Part shown: positions 43,683 to 53,559 of the stretch, piece by piece
Position numbering within the stretch: position 1 is the first letter of the stretch
How the letters are laid out: each line of letters begins with the position of its first letter
From: JBOGXA01 sp050694175
GTDB lineage: Bacteria; Actinomycetota; CADDZG01; WHSQ01
NCBI GenBank assembly: GCA_050694175.1
Contig: JBOGXA010000005.1
Location: 62,001-126,000, forward strand
Direction: 5' to 3'
Length of the DNA stretch: 64,000 nt
The notes under the pieces: generated by a model
Databases searched by the model: none
What the model saw: only the letters and a program-made list of their open reading frames with translations
What the model was told of the DNA's origin: nothing
Made by a program: the position numbers and the translations under genes

Positions 43683-45629
43683 ATGAGCACACGCAAGGCC
43701 CCTGTACCGGCGACCCGGACGCGCCCCAAGACCTCTTACACAGCCCAGGACATAACCGTCCTCAAGGGCCTGGATCCGGTTCGTCAGCGTCCCAGCATGT
43801 ACATCGGTTCCACCGGCCCTCGGGGACTGCATCACCTCGTCTACGAGGTCGTCGACAACGCGGTCGACGAGGCCATGGCCGGGTTCTGCGATCGCATCAC
43901 GGTGGAGTTGCTGGCCGATGGCGGCTGCCGCGTCTCCGACAACGGGCGCGGGATCCCCGTTGGCACGGTCAAAGGCGAGGGCAAGACGGCGGTCGAAGTC
44001 GTTCTTACGACCTTGCACTCCGGCGGGAAGTTCGGGGGCAAGGGTTACCAAGTCTCGGGTGGTCTGCACGGCGTCGGCGTCTCGGTTGTGAACGCGCTCT
44101 CCGAAAGGCTCGAGGTGCAGGTTACGCGCGACGGCAAACAGTGGGAGCAAGCTTACGAGCGGGGGCGCCCGCTGGCGAAGCTAAAGGCGGTAAAAGCGGC
44201 CAAGCGCACGGGGACCACGATCACGTTCTGGCCGGATCCGGAGATCTTCACCGAGGATCGCGAGTTCAAGTTCGACACCCTCGCTCAGCGATTGCGCGAG
44301 ATGGCTTTTCTGAACAAGGGCCTCGAGATCCGCCTGATCGATCATCGCATCGAACCCGCCCAGCGGGAGGAGTTTCGTTACTCGGGCGGGATCGTCGATT
44401 TCGTCAAGCATCTGAACTCCACGCGCGACGCGGTCCACAAGCGAGTCATCTACTTCGAGTCCAAGGCCGAGAACCATGAACTCGAAGTCGCACTACAGTG
44501 GACGACCTCGTTCAACGAGTCGGTGTTCACCTTCGCCAACAACATCAATACGCATGAGGGCGGAATGCACGAGGAGGGGTTTCGTCGCTCGTTGACGCGC
44601 GTCGTGACCTCCTACGCGCGTTCCAAAGGTCTGCTCAAGGACAAGGACGACGGGCTGGTCGGAGAAGACTGCCGCGAGGGTCTGACGGCGATTGTCTCGG
44701 TCAAGCTCCTGCAGCCGCAGTTCGAGGGCCAGACGAAGACAAAACTAGGCAATACCGAGATCCGTTCGTTCGTGGAAACCTCTATGAACGAGAAACTGGC
44801 CGACTTTATGGAGGAGCATCCGAGCGAAGCGCGGGCCATCTGCAACAAAGCGATCGCCGCCCAGCGCGCCCGCCTCGAGGCTCGCAAGGCACGCGATCTC
44901 GTGCGGCGGAAGACTCTCCTCGAGTCGACCACGCTCCCCGGAAAGCTGGCCGATTGCCAGACGCGTGACCCCGAGAGCGCGGAGCTGTTCATCGTGGAGG
45001 GGAACTCCGCCGGCGGCACGGCCAAACAGGGACGAAGCCGCGAGTTCCAGGCGATCCTGCCTCTGCGAGGAAAGATTCTGAACGTCGAGCGCGCCCGTCT
45101 CGCGAAGATGCTCGAGAACAAGGAAGTGCAGGCGATCATCACTGCGATCGGCACGGGAATCGGCGATGAGTTCGACCTCTCGAAGTGCCGGTATCACAAG
45201 ATCGTGGCGATGGCAGATGCCGACCAGGACGGCGCGCACATCAAAACGCTCTTGCTGACGCTCTTCTTCCGCTTCATGCGCGAGCTAATCGAGGCTGGCT
45301 ATATCTACGTTGCGAAACCTCCGCTGTATCGCGTCAAGCACAAAGGCAAGGTCCACTACTTCATGAACGATGCCGAATTGAACGAGTACCGGGTAGCCAA
45401 CCAGGGGAGCCGGATCGAGGCCTCACGCTTCAAGGGACTGGGTGAAATGAACCCCATCGAGCTGCGCGAGACCACCCTCGATCCGGCCAACCGGACACTC
45501 CTCCGCGTGACTATGGAGGATGCGGCGCTGGCAGATGAGCTGTTCGCAAAGCTCATGGGCGACGACGTGGAAGCGCGCAAGACGTTCATTCAACATAACG
45601 CGAAAGACATTCGCTTCCTGGATATCTGA
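43683..45629 (+). CDS. gyrB: DNA gyrase subunit B
   Basis: ATPase and TOPRIM subunit, 648 residues. ATP-binding: EVVDNAVDEAMAG and GRGIPVG; GGLHGVGVSVVNALS. TOPRIM: IVEGNSAGGTAKQGRSREFQAILPLRGK, with Glu439, and DADQDGAHIK. Residue 441 is Asn where E. coli has Asp426. The C-terminus GLGEMNPIELRETTLDP is intact. A -10-like TATGAT occurs at 43538 in the 149-base upstream gap. Confidence 0.96.
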   Translation: MSTRKAPVPATRTRPKTSYTAQDITVLKGLDPVRQRPSMYIGSTGPRGLHHLVYEVVDNAVDEAMAGFCDRITVELLADGGCRVSDNGRGIPVGTVKGEGKTAVEVVLTTLHSGGKFGGKGYQVSGGLHGVGVSVVNALSERLEVQVTRDGKQWEQAYERGRPLAKLKAVKAAKRTGTTITFWPDPEIFTEDREFKFDTLAQRLREMAFLNKGLEIRLIDHRIEPAQREEFRYSGGIVDFVKHLNSTRDAVHKRVIYFESKAENHELEVALQWTTSFNESVFTFANNINTHEGGMHEEGFRRSLTRVVTSYARSKGLLKDKDDGLVGEDCREGLTAIVSVKLLQPQFEGQTKTKLGNTEIRSFVETSMNEKLADFMEEHPSEARAICNKAIAAQRARLEARKARDLVRRKTLLESTTLPGKLADCQTRDPESAELFIVEGNSAGGTAKQGRSREFQAILPLRGKILNVERARLAKMLENKEVQAIITAIGTGIGDEFDLSKCRYHKIVAMADADQDGAHIKTLLLTLFFRFMRELIEAGYIYVAKPPLYRVKHKGKVHYFMNDAELNEYRVANQGSRIEASRFKGLGEMNPIELRETTLDPANRTLLRVTMEDAALADELFAKLMGDDVEARKTFIQHNAKDIRFLDI

Positions 45630-45639
45630 GGATGAGCTG

Positions 45640-48144
45640 ATGGCGAAGGAACCGTTTCAAGACAAGCTGTCCGGGCCCGGCAACGGCGGGCCCGTCGACG
45701 TCACGATTGAAGAGGAAGTTCAGTACTCGTTCCTCGAGTACGCGATGGCCGTCATCGTCAGCCGGGCCCTCCCGGACGTGCGCGACGGTCTGAAGCCGGT
45801 CCATCGCAGGATCCTGTTTGCGGCCCTCGAGGCCGGGCTACGGCCGGACCGGCAGCACCGCAAGTGCGCTGCGCTCGTGGGCGACGTAATGAAGAAGTAC
45901 CACCCCCACGGCGACCAGGCCATCTACGACGCTCTCGTGCGCCTTGCGCAGGAGTTCTCGACCCGTTACCCGCTCATCGACGGGCAGGGCAACTTCGGGT
46001 CGATCGACGGCGATGAGCCCGCTGCGCTCCGATACACGGAGGCGCGTCTCTCGCAGATCGCCATGGAGCTCCTGCGTGGGATCGACGAGGAGACCGTCGA
46101 TTTCGTCGACAACTACGACGGTTTTGAGCAAGAGCCGACGGTACTCCCCGCTCGCTTCCCGAACCTGTTGGTGAACGGCTCGAGCGGAATCGCGGTCGGC
46201 ATGGCCACGAACATCCCGCCGCACAATCTCGGTGAGGTGATCGACGCGGTCATCGACCTCCTCGAGCACCCGGAGCTATCGACAGACAAGGGCAAGATTC
46301 AGCAGGCGGTCATGAAGCACATCAAGGGTCCGGATTTCCCGACGGGGGCGGTCATCGTCGGCCGTCAGGGGATCGTGGATGCCTACACAACCGGGCGGGG
46401 CTCAATCAAGATGCGCGCGGTGTGCGAGATCGAGGAGGGGCCCAAGGGGAATCCGCGCATCGTCGTGAGCGAGATCCCCTACCAGGTGAACAAGGCGCGT
46501 CTCGCGATGAAGATCGCCGAGCTCGTGAACGCCAAGCAGCTCGAGGGAATCGCAGACCTTCGCGACGAGTCTTCCCACGATGGCATCCGCCTCGTCATCG
46601 AGCTCAAGAAGAACGCAGTGCCGCAGGTCGTCCTCAATTCCCTTTACAAGAGAACTTCCCTCCAGGAGACGTTCGGGGTCAATCTGCTGGCTCTCGACGA
46701 CGGGGTTCCTCGCACGCTGTCCCTCGGGGACGCGATTGAGGCGTATGTCACGCATCAGATCCAGATAGTGATGCGCAGGACGCGTTTCCGCCTGCGCAAA
46801 GCCGAGGAGCGTTCGCACATTCTCGAGGGGCTCATCATCGCCCTGGACCACATCGACGAGATCGTTGAGCTCATCCGCGCCTCGGCGGACACAGACGAGG
46901 CACGACAGGGTCTCATTGCGCGCTTCGGGCTCTCGGAAGTCCAGGCCCAGCACATCCTCGATATGCCTCTGCGGCGACTCACCGCTTTAGAGCAGGACAA
47001 GATCCGCGACGAGCACGAGGAGCTTCAGAGAACGATCGCCGAGCTGCGCGGGACCCTTGCGGACCCCTCGAAAGTGCGCGCCATCGTGGCGGACGAGATG
47101 CGAGAGATCAAGGAGAAGTTCGCGGACGATCGTCGAACGCGCCTGGTCCCCGACGAGGGCGAATTTGACATCGAGGACCTCATCGCGGACGAGGACCTTG
47201 TGGTCTCGGTCTCGCGGGATCGCTACATCAAGAGCGTTCCGCTGGATACATACCGGAAGCAGGGACGTGGCGGCCGTGGCGTGAAAGGGGCTGCCCTCAA
47301 GGAGGGAGACATCGTCGAGCATCTCCTGACGACGACTGCGCATTCCTACCTCCTCCTGTTCTCCAGCACCGGACGCGTTTACCGGCTGAAGGCACACGAG
47401 CTCCCGAAGCGCGATCGCACAGCGCGGGGCACTGCCGTGGTGAACGTCGTTCCCATGCGCCCGGAGGATCAGGTCGCGGCAATCATCGATACGCGTGACT
47501 ACGAGACCTACCGCTATCTGCTGATCGCAACCAAGAAGGGCATGGTCAAGAAGACTCTGTTTCGAGAGTACGACTCTTCTCGACGGGAGGGGATCATTGC
47601 CCTGAACCTGAAGGACGGCGATGAAGTCGTGCGAGTGCAGCCGACATCGGGCAAGGACGACGTGCTATTGGTCTCGCGTAAGGGAAAAGCGATTCGGTTC
47701 AAGGAGGAGCACGTCCGGCCGATGGGCCGTACCGCTACCGGCGTCATTGGGATCCGACTTGACGACGACGACGAAGTCGTCTCGTGCGAGGTTGTGACCG
47801 ACGACACCGCCGAGCTCCTCGTCGTGACGCGCTTCGGGTACGGGAAGCGGACGAAATTGGCGCAGTTTCCGCGCAAGGGCCGAGGCGGCAAGGGAGTGAT
47901 CGCCGCCAAGCTCACTCGGCCGCGGGGGGATGTCGTGGGAGCGCGGGTGGTGCGTCTCGATCACGAGATCTTCCTGATCTCCGACGACGGCGTGGTGATT
48001 CGGATGGCCGTCAACACGATCTCTCGCCAGGGGCGTCCGGCTACGGGCGTACGCGTTATGAACCTCGCCTCTGGCACCAGTGTGTCCGCGGTTGCTCTCG
48101 TGATGGGCGAGTCCGGTGCCGACGGTCAGGGGAAGCTGACATGA
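45640..48144 (+). CDS. gyrA: DNA gyrase subunit A
   Basis: Cleavage/religation subunit, 834 residues. Catalytic Tyr132 is in RYTEARLSQ. The quinolone loop reads GDVMKKYHPHGDQAIYDALVR with Gln93 at the E. coli Ser83 position and Asp97 at Asp87. The C-terminal pinwheel has RKGRGGKGVIAAKL, a GyrA box. ATG 45640 lies 10 bases after gyrB; longer in-frame starts are inside gyrB. No intein. Confidence 0.96.
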   Translation: MAKEPFQDKLSGPGNGGPVDVTIEEEVQYSFLEYAMAVIVSRALPDVRDGLKPVHRRILFAALEAGLRPDRQHRKCAALVGDVMKKYHPHGDQAIYDALVRLAQEFSTRYPLIDGQGNFGSIDGDEPAALRYTEARLSQIAMELLRGIDEETVDFVDNYDGFEQEPTVLPARFPNLLVNGSSGIAVGMATNIPPHNLGEVIDAVIDLLEHPELSTDKGKIQQAVMKHIKGPDFPTGAVIVGRQGIVDAYTTGRGSIKMRAVCEIEEGPKGNPRIVVSEIPYQVNKARLAMKIAELVNAKQLEGIADLRDESSHDGIRLVIELKKNAVPQVVLNSLYKRTSLQETFGVNLLALDDGVPRTLSLGDAIEAYVTHQIQIVMRRTRFRLRKAEERSHILEGLIIALDHIDEIVELIRASADTDEARQGLIARFGLSEVQAQHILDMPLRRLTALEQDKIRDEHEELQRTIAELRGTLADPSKVRAIVADEMREIKEKFADDRRTRLVPDEGEFDIEDLIADEDLVVSVSRDRYIKSVPLDTYRKQGRGGRGVKGAALKEGDIVEHLLTTTAHSYLLLFSSTGRVYRLKAHELPKRDRTARGTAVVNVVPMRPEDQVAAIIDTRDYETYRYLLIATKKGMVKKTLFREYDSSRREGIIALNLKDGDEVVRVQPTSGKDDVLLVSRKGKAIRFKEEHVRPMGRTATGVIGIRLDDDDEVVSCEVVTDDTAELLVVTRFGYGKRTKLAQFPRKGRGGKGVIAAKLTRPRGDVVGARVVRLDHEIFLISDDGVVIRMAVNTISRQGRPATGVRVMNLASGTSVSAVALVMGESGADGQGKLT

Positions 48145-48305
48145 TGCCGATCCGTTCTCAAGAACCCGGGGACCGAACCCGACGTCATAGGTAGGTGTCG
48201 GTGCTTTGACCGGCGGACTTGGGGGCAGCATAGTGAGGGCTCCCGATCCGTCTGCCTGAGGCCGGGCTCCCACGACCATGACCGAGCGGGCAAGGTGAGG
48301 AGATA

Positions 48306-48932
48306 ATGCCTGCGAGAGAGAAGGGAACCAGGAGCTGGCGAGCAGATCCCGAGACGACCGCGGCGTCGGGTGGCCACCTGCCGCCCGAGGTCGACACGAC
48401 CGGGCCCCTGTTCGATCCCCTTTTTGATCCGATTCCGCCCGGCACGCGCGCCGACGAGGAGGGCGGTTGGCGCGACCGGAGTGGAACCGGCACGGATACG
48501 CTTCCTCCGCCCCCACCCGATGGGGTCGTCACGGGGACTCGCCCGCGCAGGCCGGTCCGAAAGCCGCGTCCGGCGGTCCGGCGCGTCAAGCGAACCCTCA
48601 AGAGAATCTCGCCAATCACCGTGCTCAAGCTGTCCCTCTTCTACTACTTCCTGTTCCTGTTCGTGTGGCTGGCCTTTGTTGCGGTCGTCTACTGGTTCCT
48701 CGAGACAACGGGGGTCTTCGACACGTTCGATGAGGTTCGGAAGGGGTTCGTCATCAAGGAATGGAGAGACGTCGAGTTTTCGCTGGCCTTGTTCGAGAAG
48801 TGGGCCCTGTTCATCGGCGTCATCTTCGTTGTCGTCGGCTCGCTCATCAACGCTTTCCTGGCGTTTCTTTACAACCTCGCCGCCGACATCTTCGGCGGCC
48901 TCGAGATGACGTTCGTCGAGCGCGACATCTGA
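48306..48932 (+). CDS. DUF3566 family membrane protein
   Basis: A 208-residue protein. A Pro/Arg-rich disordered N-terminus (about 1-95) is followed by RRVKRTLKRISPITVLKLSLFYYFLFLFVWLAFVAVVYWF and a second membrane helix near residues 165-190. This is DUF3566, encoded next to gyrA in actinobacteria (Rv0007). Function unknown. GAGGAG lies upstream of the ATG. Confidence 0.88.
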   Translation: MPAREKGTRSWRADPETTAASGGHLPPEVDTTGPLFDPLFDPIPPGTRADEEGGWRDRSGTGTDTLPPPPPDGVVTGTRPRRPVRKPRPAVRRVKRTLKRISPITVLKLSLFYYFLFLFVWLAFVAVVYWFLETTGVFDTFDEVRKGFVIKEWRDVEFSLALFEKWALFIGVIFVVVGSLINAFLAFLYNLAADIFGGLEMTFVERDI

Positions 48933-49030
48933 GGTTCTCCAACCAGTAGTGAACAGCGGCCGGCTTGTGTCCAGGCGTCCGCGGACACATAGGATGTGGC
49001 GGCATGTCGGCCGATCCAGGGGTGGGTGAG

Positions 49031-50137
49031 ATGCCGGAGACCATGATCTCGCTGCAGAACGTGACCAAGCGTTTTGATGGCGGCAACGACGTGGCCGTGA
49101 ACGAACTATCGATGGACATCTACAACGGCGAGACGGTCGTCCTCGTCGGACCATCGGGCTGCGGCAAGACGACGACGATGAAGATGATCAACCGCCTCGT
49201 CGAACCGTCGTCCGGCACCATTACGATGCGCGGTGCCGATATCTCCAAGCAGGATCCCGTCGCACTCCGCCGGAAAATTGGCTACGTGATCCAGAGCATC
49301 GGTCTGATGCCTCATCGCACGATTTCCGAGAACATCGCAACCGTGCCCAAGCTCGAAGGCTGGGATCAACCAAAGATCAAAGATCGTACCGAGGAGCTAA
49401 TCTCGATTCTCGATCTCGATCGGGGACTGCTCCACCGGTATCCGAGCGAGCTCTCCGGGGGTCAGCGTCAGCGAGTCGGAGTGGCTCGAGCTCTGGCCGC
49501 AGACCCCCCGGTGATGCTCATGGATGAACCGTTCGGCGCGGTTGATCCAATCGTCCGTGCGCGTCTGCAGGACCAGTTCCTTGACATCCAGGAACGATTG
49601 AAGAAGACCATTGTGTTTGTGACCCACGACATCGATGAAGCGATAAAGATGGCGGATCGCATCGCCATCCTGAACAAGGGGGGGCTCATGGAGCAGTACG
49701 CGGCCCCCGAAGAGATCCTGAGAGAGCCGGCGAATGATTTCGTCAAGCAGTTTGTGGGTGTTGAACGCGGCCTCAAACGACTGGCTCTCATCAAGGTCGC
49801 CGAGATAGAGGTCGAAGCCGGTCCCGTCGTTTCGTCCGACGCCTCGTCATCCGAGGCTCGTGGGGCAATGGAGAAGTTCGGCGACGATTGGGCCGCGGTC
49901 GTGGATTCGGGTGAGCTCAAGGGTTGGATCGGAGCAGGCGATCTGGAGGGCCGCGATTCTGTTGTCTCCGTGAGTCCCAAGAAGTTCAGTGCCTACGTAA
50001 CCGCGGGCAGCTCGCTGCGGCAGGCGCTTGACTCAATCGTGACGTCGCGAACTCAAGTGGCGGTGGTTGTGGACGCCGACGAGCACTACCGGGGGATTCT
50101 CACCCTGGACCGGGTGTCCAAGGAGATCATTTCGTGA
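49031..50137 (+). CDS. Osmoprotectant ABC transporter ATP-binding protein (OpuCA/ProV-like)
   Basis: About 368 residues. Walker A GPSGCGKTTTMKMINRL, signature LSGGQRQRVGVARAL, Walker B VMLMDEPFGAVDP. After residue 260 a CBS-like tail (AYVTAGSSLRQALDSIVTSRTQVAVVV, YRGILTLD) resembles OpuCA regulatory domains that sense ionic strength. ATG 49031 has AGGGGTGGG upstream; an ATG at 49004 is an alternative. It heads a four-gene operon. Confidence 0.9.
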   Translation: MPETMISLQNVTKRFDGGNDVAVNELSMDIYNGETVVLVGPSGCGKTTTMKMINRLVEPSSGTITMRGADISKQDPVALRRKIGYVIQSIGLMPHRTISENIATVPKLEGWDQPKIKDRTEELISILDLDRGLLHRYPSELSGGQRQRVGVARALAADPPVMLMDEPFGAVDPIVRARLQDQFLDIQERLKKTIVFVTHDIDEAIKMADRIAILNKGGLMEQYAAPEEILREPANDFVKQFVGVERGLKRLALIKVAEIEVEAGPVVSSDASSSEARGAMEKFGDDWAAVVDSGELKGWIGAGDLEGRDSVVSVSPKKFSAYVTAGSSLRQALDSIVTSRTQVAVVVDADEHYRGILTLDRVSKEIIS

Positions 50138-50799
50138 CGGAGCTGTTTCGATGGGACTGGGCGGTCGACAACCTCGATGATATCTGGACCAGCACGGTCG
50201 AGCACGTGTGGCTTACTTTCCTGGCGGTTGCGATCGGGTTCGTAATTTCGTTCCCACTTGCGATCCTGGCTTTCCGCCACAGGCGTTTCTACGGGCCGAT
50301 AATCGGAGTGACCGGGGTGCTGTACACGATCCCCAGTCTCGCGTTGTTCGCTGCGTTGGTGACGTTCACCGGACTCTCCACGACGACAGCCGAGGTGGGG
50401 TTGGTGAGCTACACGCTTCTCATCCTGGTTCGCAACATCGTGGCCGGTCTCGACGGCGTATCGGACGACGCCAAAGAGGCGGCGGTGGGGATGGGGTACA
50501 CATCGCGGCAGATGCTATGGCGGGTCGAGCTTCCACTTGCGGTCCCGGCGATCGTGGCCGGGCTCCGCATTGCCACGGTGACGACGATCGGGCTGGTGAC
50601 CGTGACCGCCATCATCGGTAAGGGGGGTCTTGGTTCGCTCATTCTTCTGGGCCTCAATCGATCGTTTGCGACCGCGATCGTCATCGGCGCTGTGCTGTCG
50701 GTGCTCTTGGCCGTGCTGGCGGATCTATTCCTGCTTTTGATCGAAAGGCAGATTGCTCCATGGGCGCGCGGGCGGGAACAGGCAAGGAGTGCCGCGTGA
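50134..50799 (+). CDS. Osmoprotectant ABC transporter permease 1
   Basis: A 221-residue permease with about five to six membrane helices. The BPD motif EAAVGMGYTSRQMLWRVELPLAVPAIVAGLR matches OpuCB/ProW. GTG start overlaps the ATPase stop by GTGA. It overlaps the next permease by four bases. Confidence 0.9.
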   Translation: MTELFRWDWAVDNLDDIWTSTVEHVWLTFLAVAIGFVISFPLAILAFRHRRFYGPIIGVTGVLYTIPSLALFAALVTFTGLSTTTAEVGLVSYTLLILVRNIVAGLDGVSDDAKEAAVGMGYTSRQMLWRVELPLAVPAIVAGLRIATVTTIGLVTVTAIIGKGGLGSLILLGLNRSFATAIVIGAVLSVLLAVLADLFLLLIERQIAPWARGREQARSAA

Positions 50800-51518
50800 G
50801 CCCGGGCGAAGTGCTCGAGTGGTTCTCCACTACGCCGGACATTCCGCAAACCGTCTGGGAACACATTCGGCTGGCGTTCGTCCCAGTGTTCGCGGCGCTC
50901 TTCGTTGCTCTGCCCGCGGGCCTTTACATCGGCCATGCGCGCCGCTTTGAGCTTGCGGTGGTCACTATTGCCAACCTCGGGCGAGCGTTGCCGTCGTTCG
51001 CGATTCTGGCGCTTGCACTTCCTGTGTCCATCCAATTGGGGCTTGGGCTTGGGTTCTGGCCGACATTCGCCGCGCTGTTTCTCTTGGCCCTTCCCCCGAT
51101 ACTCGTGAATACGTACATCGGAGTGAAGGGTGTCGATGCCGACGTGTTGGAGGCCGCGCGGGGGATGGGACTCGGTGGGAGTCAGGTTCTGAGGAGCATC
51201 GAGCTTCCACTGGCCGCGCCGCTCATCGTCGCCGGCGTGCGGACGGCCGCGGTGCAGTCCGTTGCGACCGCAACATTGGCAGCGCTGGTTGCCGGCGGAG
51301 GGCTCGGCGGCTACATCCGTCTCGGGTTTCGGGCGAACCAGGATGACGCCCTTATGGGCGGAGCGATCCTCGTCGCTCTGCTGGCGCTCGCCACCGAACT
51401 GGGAATGGGGGTCATCCAGAAGGCCGCCCAGCCGAAGACGGGGTCTCTGAGGATCCCGTCGGTGGTCGAACCGCTTCGGGAGCCGGCGCAGGTGGGGCGT
51501 CCCGATGGGTTCGCGTGA
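50796..51518 (+). CDS. Osmoprotectant ABC transporter permease 2
   Basis: About 240 residues, five to six helices. The EAA-like loop EAARGMGLGGSQVLRSIELPLAAPLIVAGVR is typical. GTG 50796 overlaps the first permease stop (GTGA). The last ~30 residues are a hydrophilic tail rich in Pro. Pairs with permease 1 in the complex. Confidence 0.9.
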   Translation: MSPGEVLEWFSTTPDIPQTVWEHIRLAFVPVFAALFVALPAGLYIGHARRFELAVVTIANLGRALPSFAILALALPVSIQLGLGLGFWPTFAALFLLALPPILVNTYIGVKGVDADVLEAARGMGLGGSQVLRSIELPLAAPLIVAGVRTAAVQSVATATLAALVAGGGLGGYIRLGFRANQDDALMGGAILVALLALATELGMGVIQKAAQPKTGSLRIPSVVEPLREPAQVGRPDGFA

Positions 51519-51609
51519 CCGCCGGCCTAGCGTTTGACCGCGGGTAAGGTTGCGCCTGTTCATTTTCTGCTCGGGGAGGTACTCCCCGACGAATGGAGAG
51601 GAGAGACCC

Positions 51610-52530
51610 ATGCGGAGACTCCGCAGAGGCGTCCTCGGGGCGGGTCTCCTCGCACTGGCGCTGGTTCTGGGCGCGTGCGGGGACGACTCGGGTGAGGACG
51701 GCGAGGCAGGGGGCGGGGGCGACAAGCCGACATTGACCGTCGGCTCCGACAATTTCGCGGAAGCGCAGATCGTCGGAGAGATGTATGCGCAGGTGCTCGA
51801 GAACGCGGGGTACACGGTCGAGCGCCAGCTCGAGCTCGAATCCCGCGAGGTGAGGCTGCCTGCGATGGAAACGGGCGAGATCGACATCGCGCCGGAGTAC
51901 CTGGCCACCCTGCTGAGTGTGGTCGACCCGGAGTCGACGCCGACCGGCGATCCCGAGGAGGTTGCGACCGCGCTGGAGCAGCCGCTGGCCGATATGGAAT
52001 TGGAGCTACTCGACTACTCGGATGTGATCGACACCAATGCTTTTGTCGTGACTCAAGAGACGGCCGACGAGTTCAGCCTGTCGGCCGTAAGTGATCTCGA
52101 GAGCGTTGCGGGGGACATGACGTTGGGAGGCCCGACGGAGTGTCCCGAGAGACCTTTCTGCATCCCCGGCCTGAAGGACGTTTACAACGTCGAGTTCGGT
52201 GACTTCAAAGCTCTCGAGTACGGCGCAAGCATCACTGCCCTGCAGGGGGGCGAGATCGACGTCGCCCTCCTTTTCTCAACCGATGGCTCGATAGCCGAGA
52301 ATGGCTTCGTCGTGCTCGAGGACGACATGGCTCTGCAAGCTGCCGACAACATCACGCCGCTCGTTCGCAGCGAGATCGTGGACGACGAGATCACGACCTT
52401 GCTGAACGCAGTGAGTTCGGCACTAGAGACCGACGCAATTACCGAACTCAACAAACGCGCCAACGTCGATGTCGAGGATCCAGCAGACCTTGCCGAGGAG
52501 TACCTTACGGAGCAGGGACTTCTGGACTAG
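51610..52530 (+). CDS. Osmoprotectant-binding lipoprotein (OpuCC/ProX-like)
   Basis: About 306 residues. Signal peptide with lipobox LGAC at Cys23 (ALALVLGACGDD). LTVGSDNFAEAQIVGEMYAQVLENAGYTVERQL and ETGEIDIAPEYLATLL match the glycine-betaine/choline-binding OpuAC family. It delivers the solute to the two permeases above. ATG 51610 follows GGAGAGGAGAG. It starts 91 bases after permease 2. Confidence 0.9.
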   Translation: MRRLRRGVLGAGLLALALVLGACGDDSGEDGEAGGGGDKPTLTVGSDNFAEAQIVGEMYAQVLENAGYTVERQLELESREVRLPAMETGEIDIAPEYLATLLSVVDPESTPTGDPEEVATALEQPLADMELELLDYSDVIDTNAFVVTQETADEFSLSAVSDLESVAGDMTLGGPTECPERPFCIPGLKDVYNVEFGDFKALEYGASITALQGGEIDVALLFSTDGSIAENGFVVLEDDMALQAADNITPLVRSEIVDDEITTLLNAVSSALETDAITELNKRANVDVEDPADLAEEYLTEQGLLD

Positions 52531-53141
52531 GCGAGTCGTTCGCCGGCCATGATCGGTACCGCAAGGCGGTTGGGAGGCGGAGCTAGAGGGCACACCCAAC
52601 GTGGGTCGTACGAGCATGACGGGTTGTAGGAGAAGTTGAAGTCCAAGATGAGCCGGCCTCGGTCGTCGGTGCCGAGGTCGGCGCCCTTCACGGTATCCAA
52701 CAGGTAACGGCCGGCTCCGTAGGTCGTATCCCCGGCGGTTGCATCCCTGAATGGAAGGAACAGGCCCCCGCCGTAGCCTTCCAGCCAGTAAACCTCGAGA
52801 GCGAGGTCGGTCCCTGCCAAACTGAAGCGAGCGACACCGACGCGTGTGAACGTGTAGGCGGAGTTGCCGCTGGTGGCGATCTCGTAGCTGTGGGGCTCGG
52901 TGGGATCAACCATCGCGGCGACGCGCGCCGAGTGGTCGTAATCGAAGTAGTTGATTCCCGAGAAGCTCCGTCGGTTCCCCTCCGCGATGGGCGACTGCGG
53001 ATGCGTCCGGAACAGCTCGTCGCGGACGGCGCGCCACCGGCGCCACGCGCGTTCGGGGTCGAGCTCGCCCCTTACGTAGGCGTAGAGCTCCGCTACCCGC
53101 CGTTTCCAGTCGAGGAGATCGAGCGCGTTGTCCCCGGTCAC
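52527..53141 (-). CDS. DUF1684 family protein
   Basis: A 204-residue protein. ELFRTHPQSPIAEGNRRSFSGINYFDYDHSARV, then VYWLEGYGGGLFLPFRDATAGDTTYGAGRYL and LDFNFSYNPSCSYDPRWVCPLAPPPNRLAVPI, is the full DUF1684 pattern. Convergent with the binding protein, overlapping by four bases. Function unknown; no signal peptide. Confidence 0.85.
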   Translation of the reverse strand: MTGDNALDLLDWKRRVAELYAYVRGELDPERAWRRWRAVRDELFRTHPQSPIAEGNRRSFSGINYFDYDHSARVAAMVDPTEPHSYEIATSGNSAYTFTRVGVARFSLAGTDLALEVYWLEGYGGGLFLPFRDATAGDTTYGAGRYLLDTVKGADLGTDDRGRLILDFNFSYNPSCSYDPRWVCPLAPPPNRLAVPIMAGERLA

Positions 53142-53225
53142 GAGTCAACGTTAGCGCGCAATTGAAGCGCGCACGTCGACCGTGTCGTTGACCTCCCAGA
53201 GAGCAGCGTCGAGTATCGTTGTCCC

Positions 53226-53450
53226 ATGCCCGAGAAGGACTATCCGAGGGCCGCGGGATGGCGGGTGCCGCCCTATCGCTGGACGAGCGAGATCGGACCG
53301 TGGGCCGCGATATTCATTCTTCTGCTGTGGCCGGCGGCGTTTATGGCGGGATGGATCGGGATCGCGCTTCTCGCCCTCTTCCTTGTGACGGCGTGGAACA
53401 TCACGAGAACCGTCCAGGCCCGTCGCTCGCGCCGCGGCAAGAGCGCATAG
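53226..53450 (+). CDS. Small two-helix membrane protein
   Basis: A 74-residue protein. Two hydrophobic segments (GPWAAIFILLLWPAAFMAGWIG and IALLALFLVTAW) follow a hydrophilic start; basic tail. ATG start; no recognised family and no clear operon partner. Reading frame is clean, but a short gene in GC-rich DNA carries some doubt. Confidence 0.5.
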   Translation: MPEKDYPRAAGWRVPPYRWTSEIGPWAAIFILLLWPAAFMAGWIGIALLALFLVTAWNITRTVQARRSRRGKSA

Positions 53451-53559
53451 CCGACGCAGGAGATCAACGAACAACCGCATCAGGCGCGGATCGAGCGCGG
53501 TCCCGGGGGGCCCTCGATCGTCTATGTATCGTGAGCGGAATCCATGCGAACTCGGGACG

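Noticed and set aside
48145..48305. Small RNA (SRP or tmRNA) after gyrA
   Set aside because: The gap has GC-rich segments but lacks the GGAAG/GCAGCC core of SRP RNA and any tRNA-like domain.
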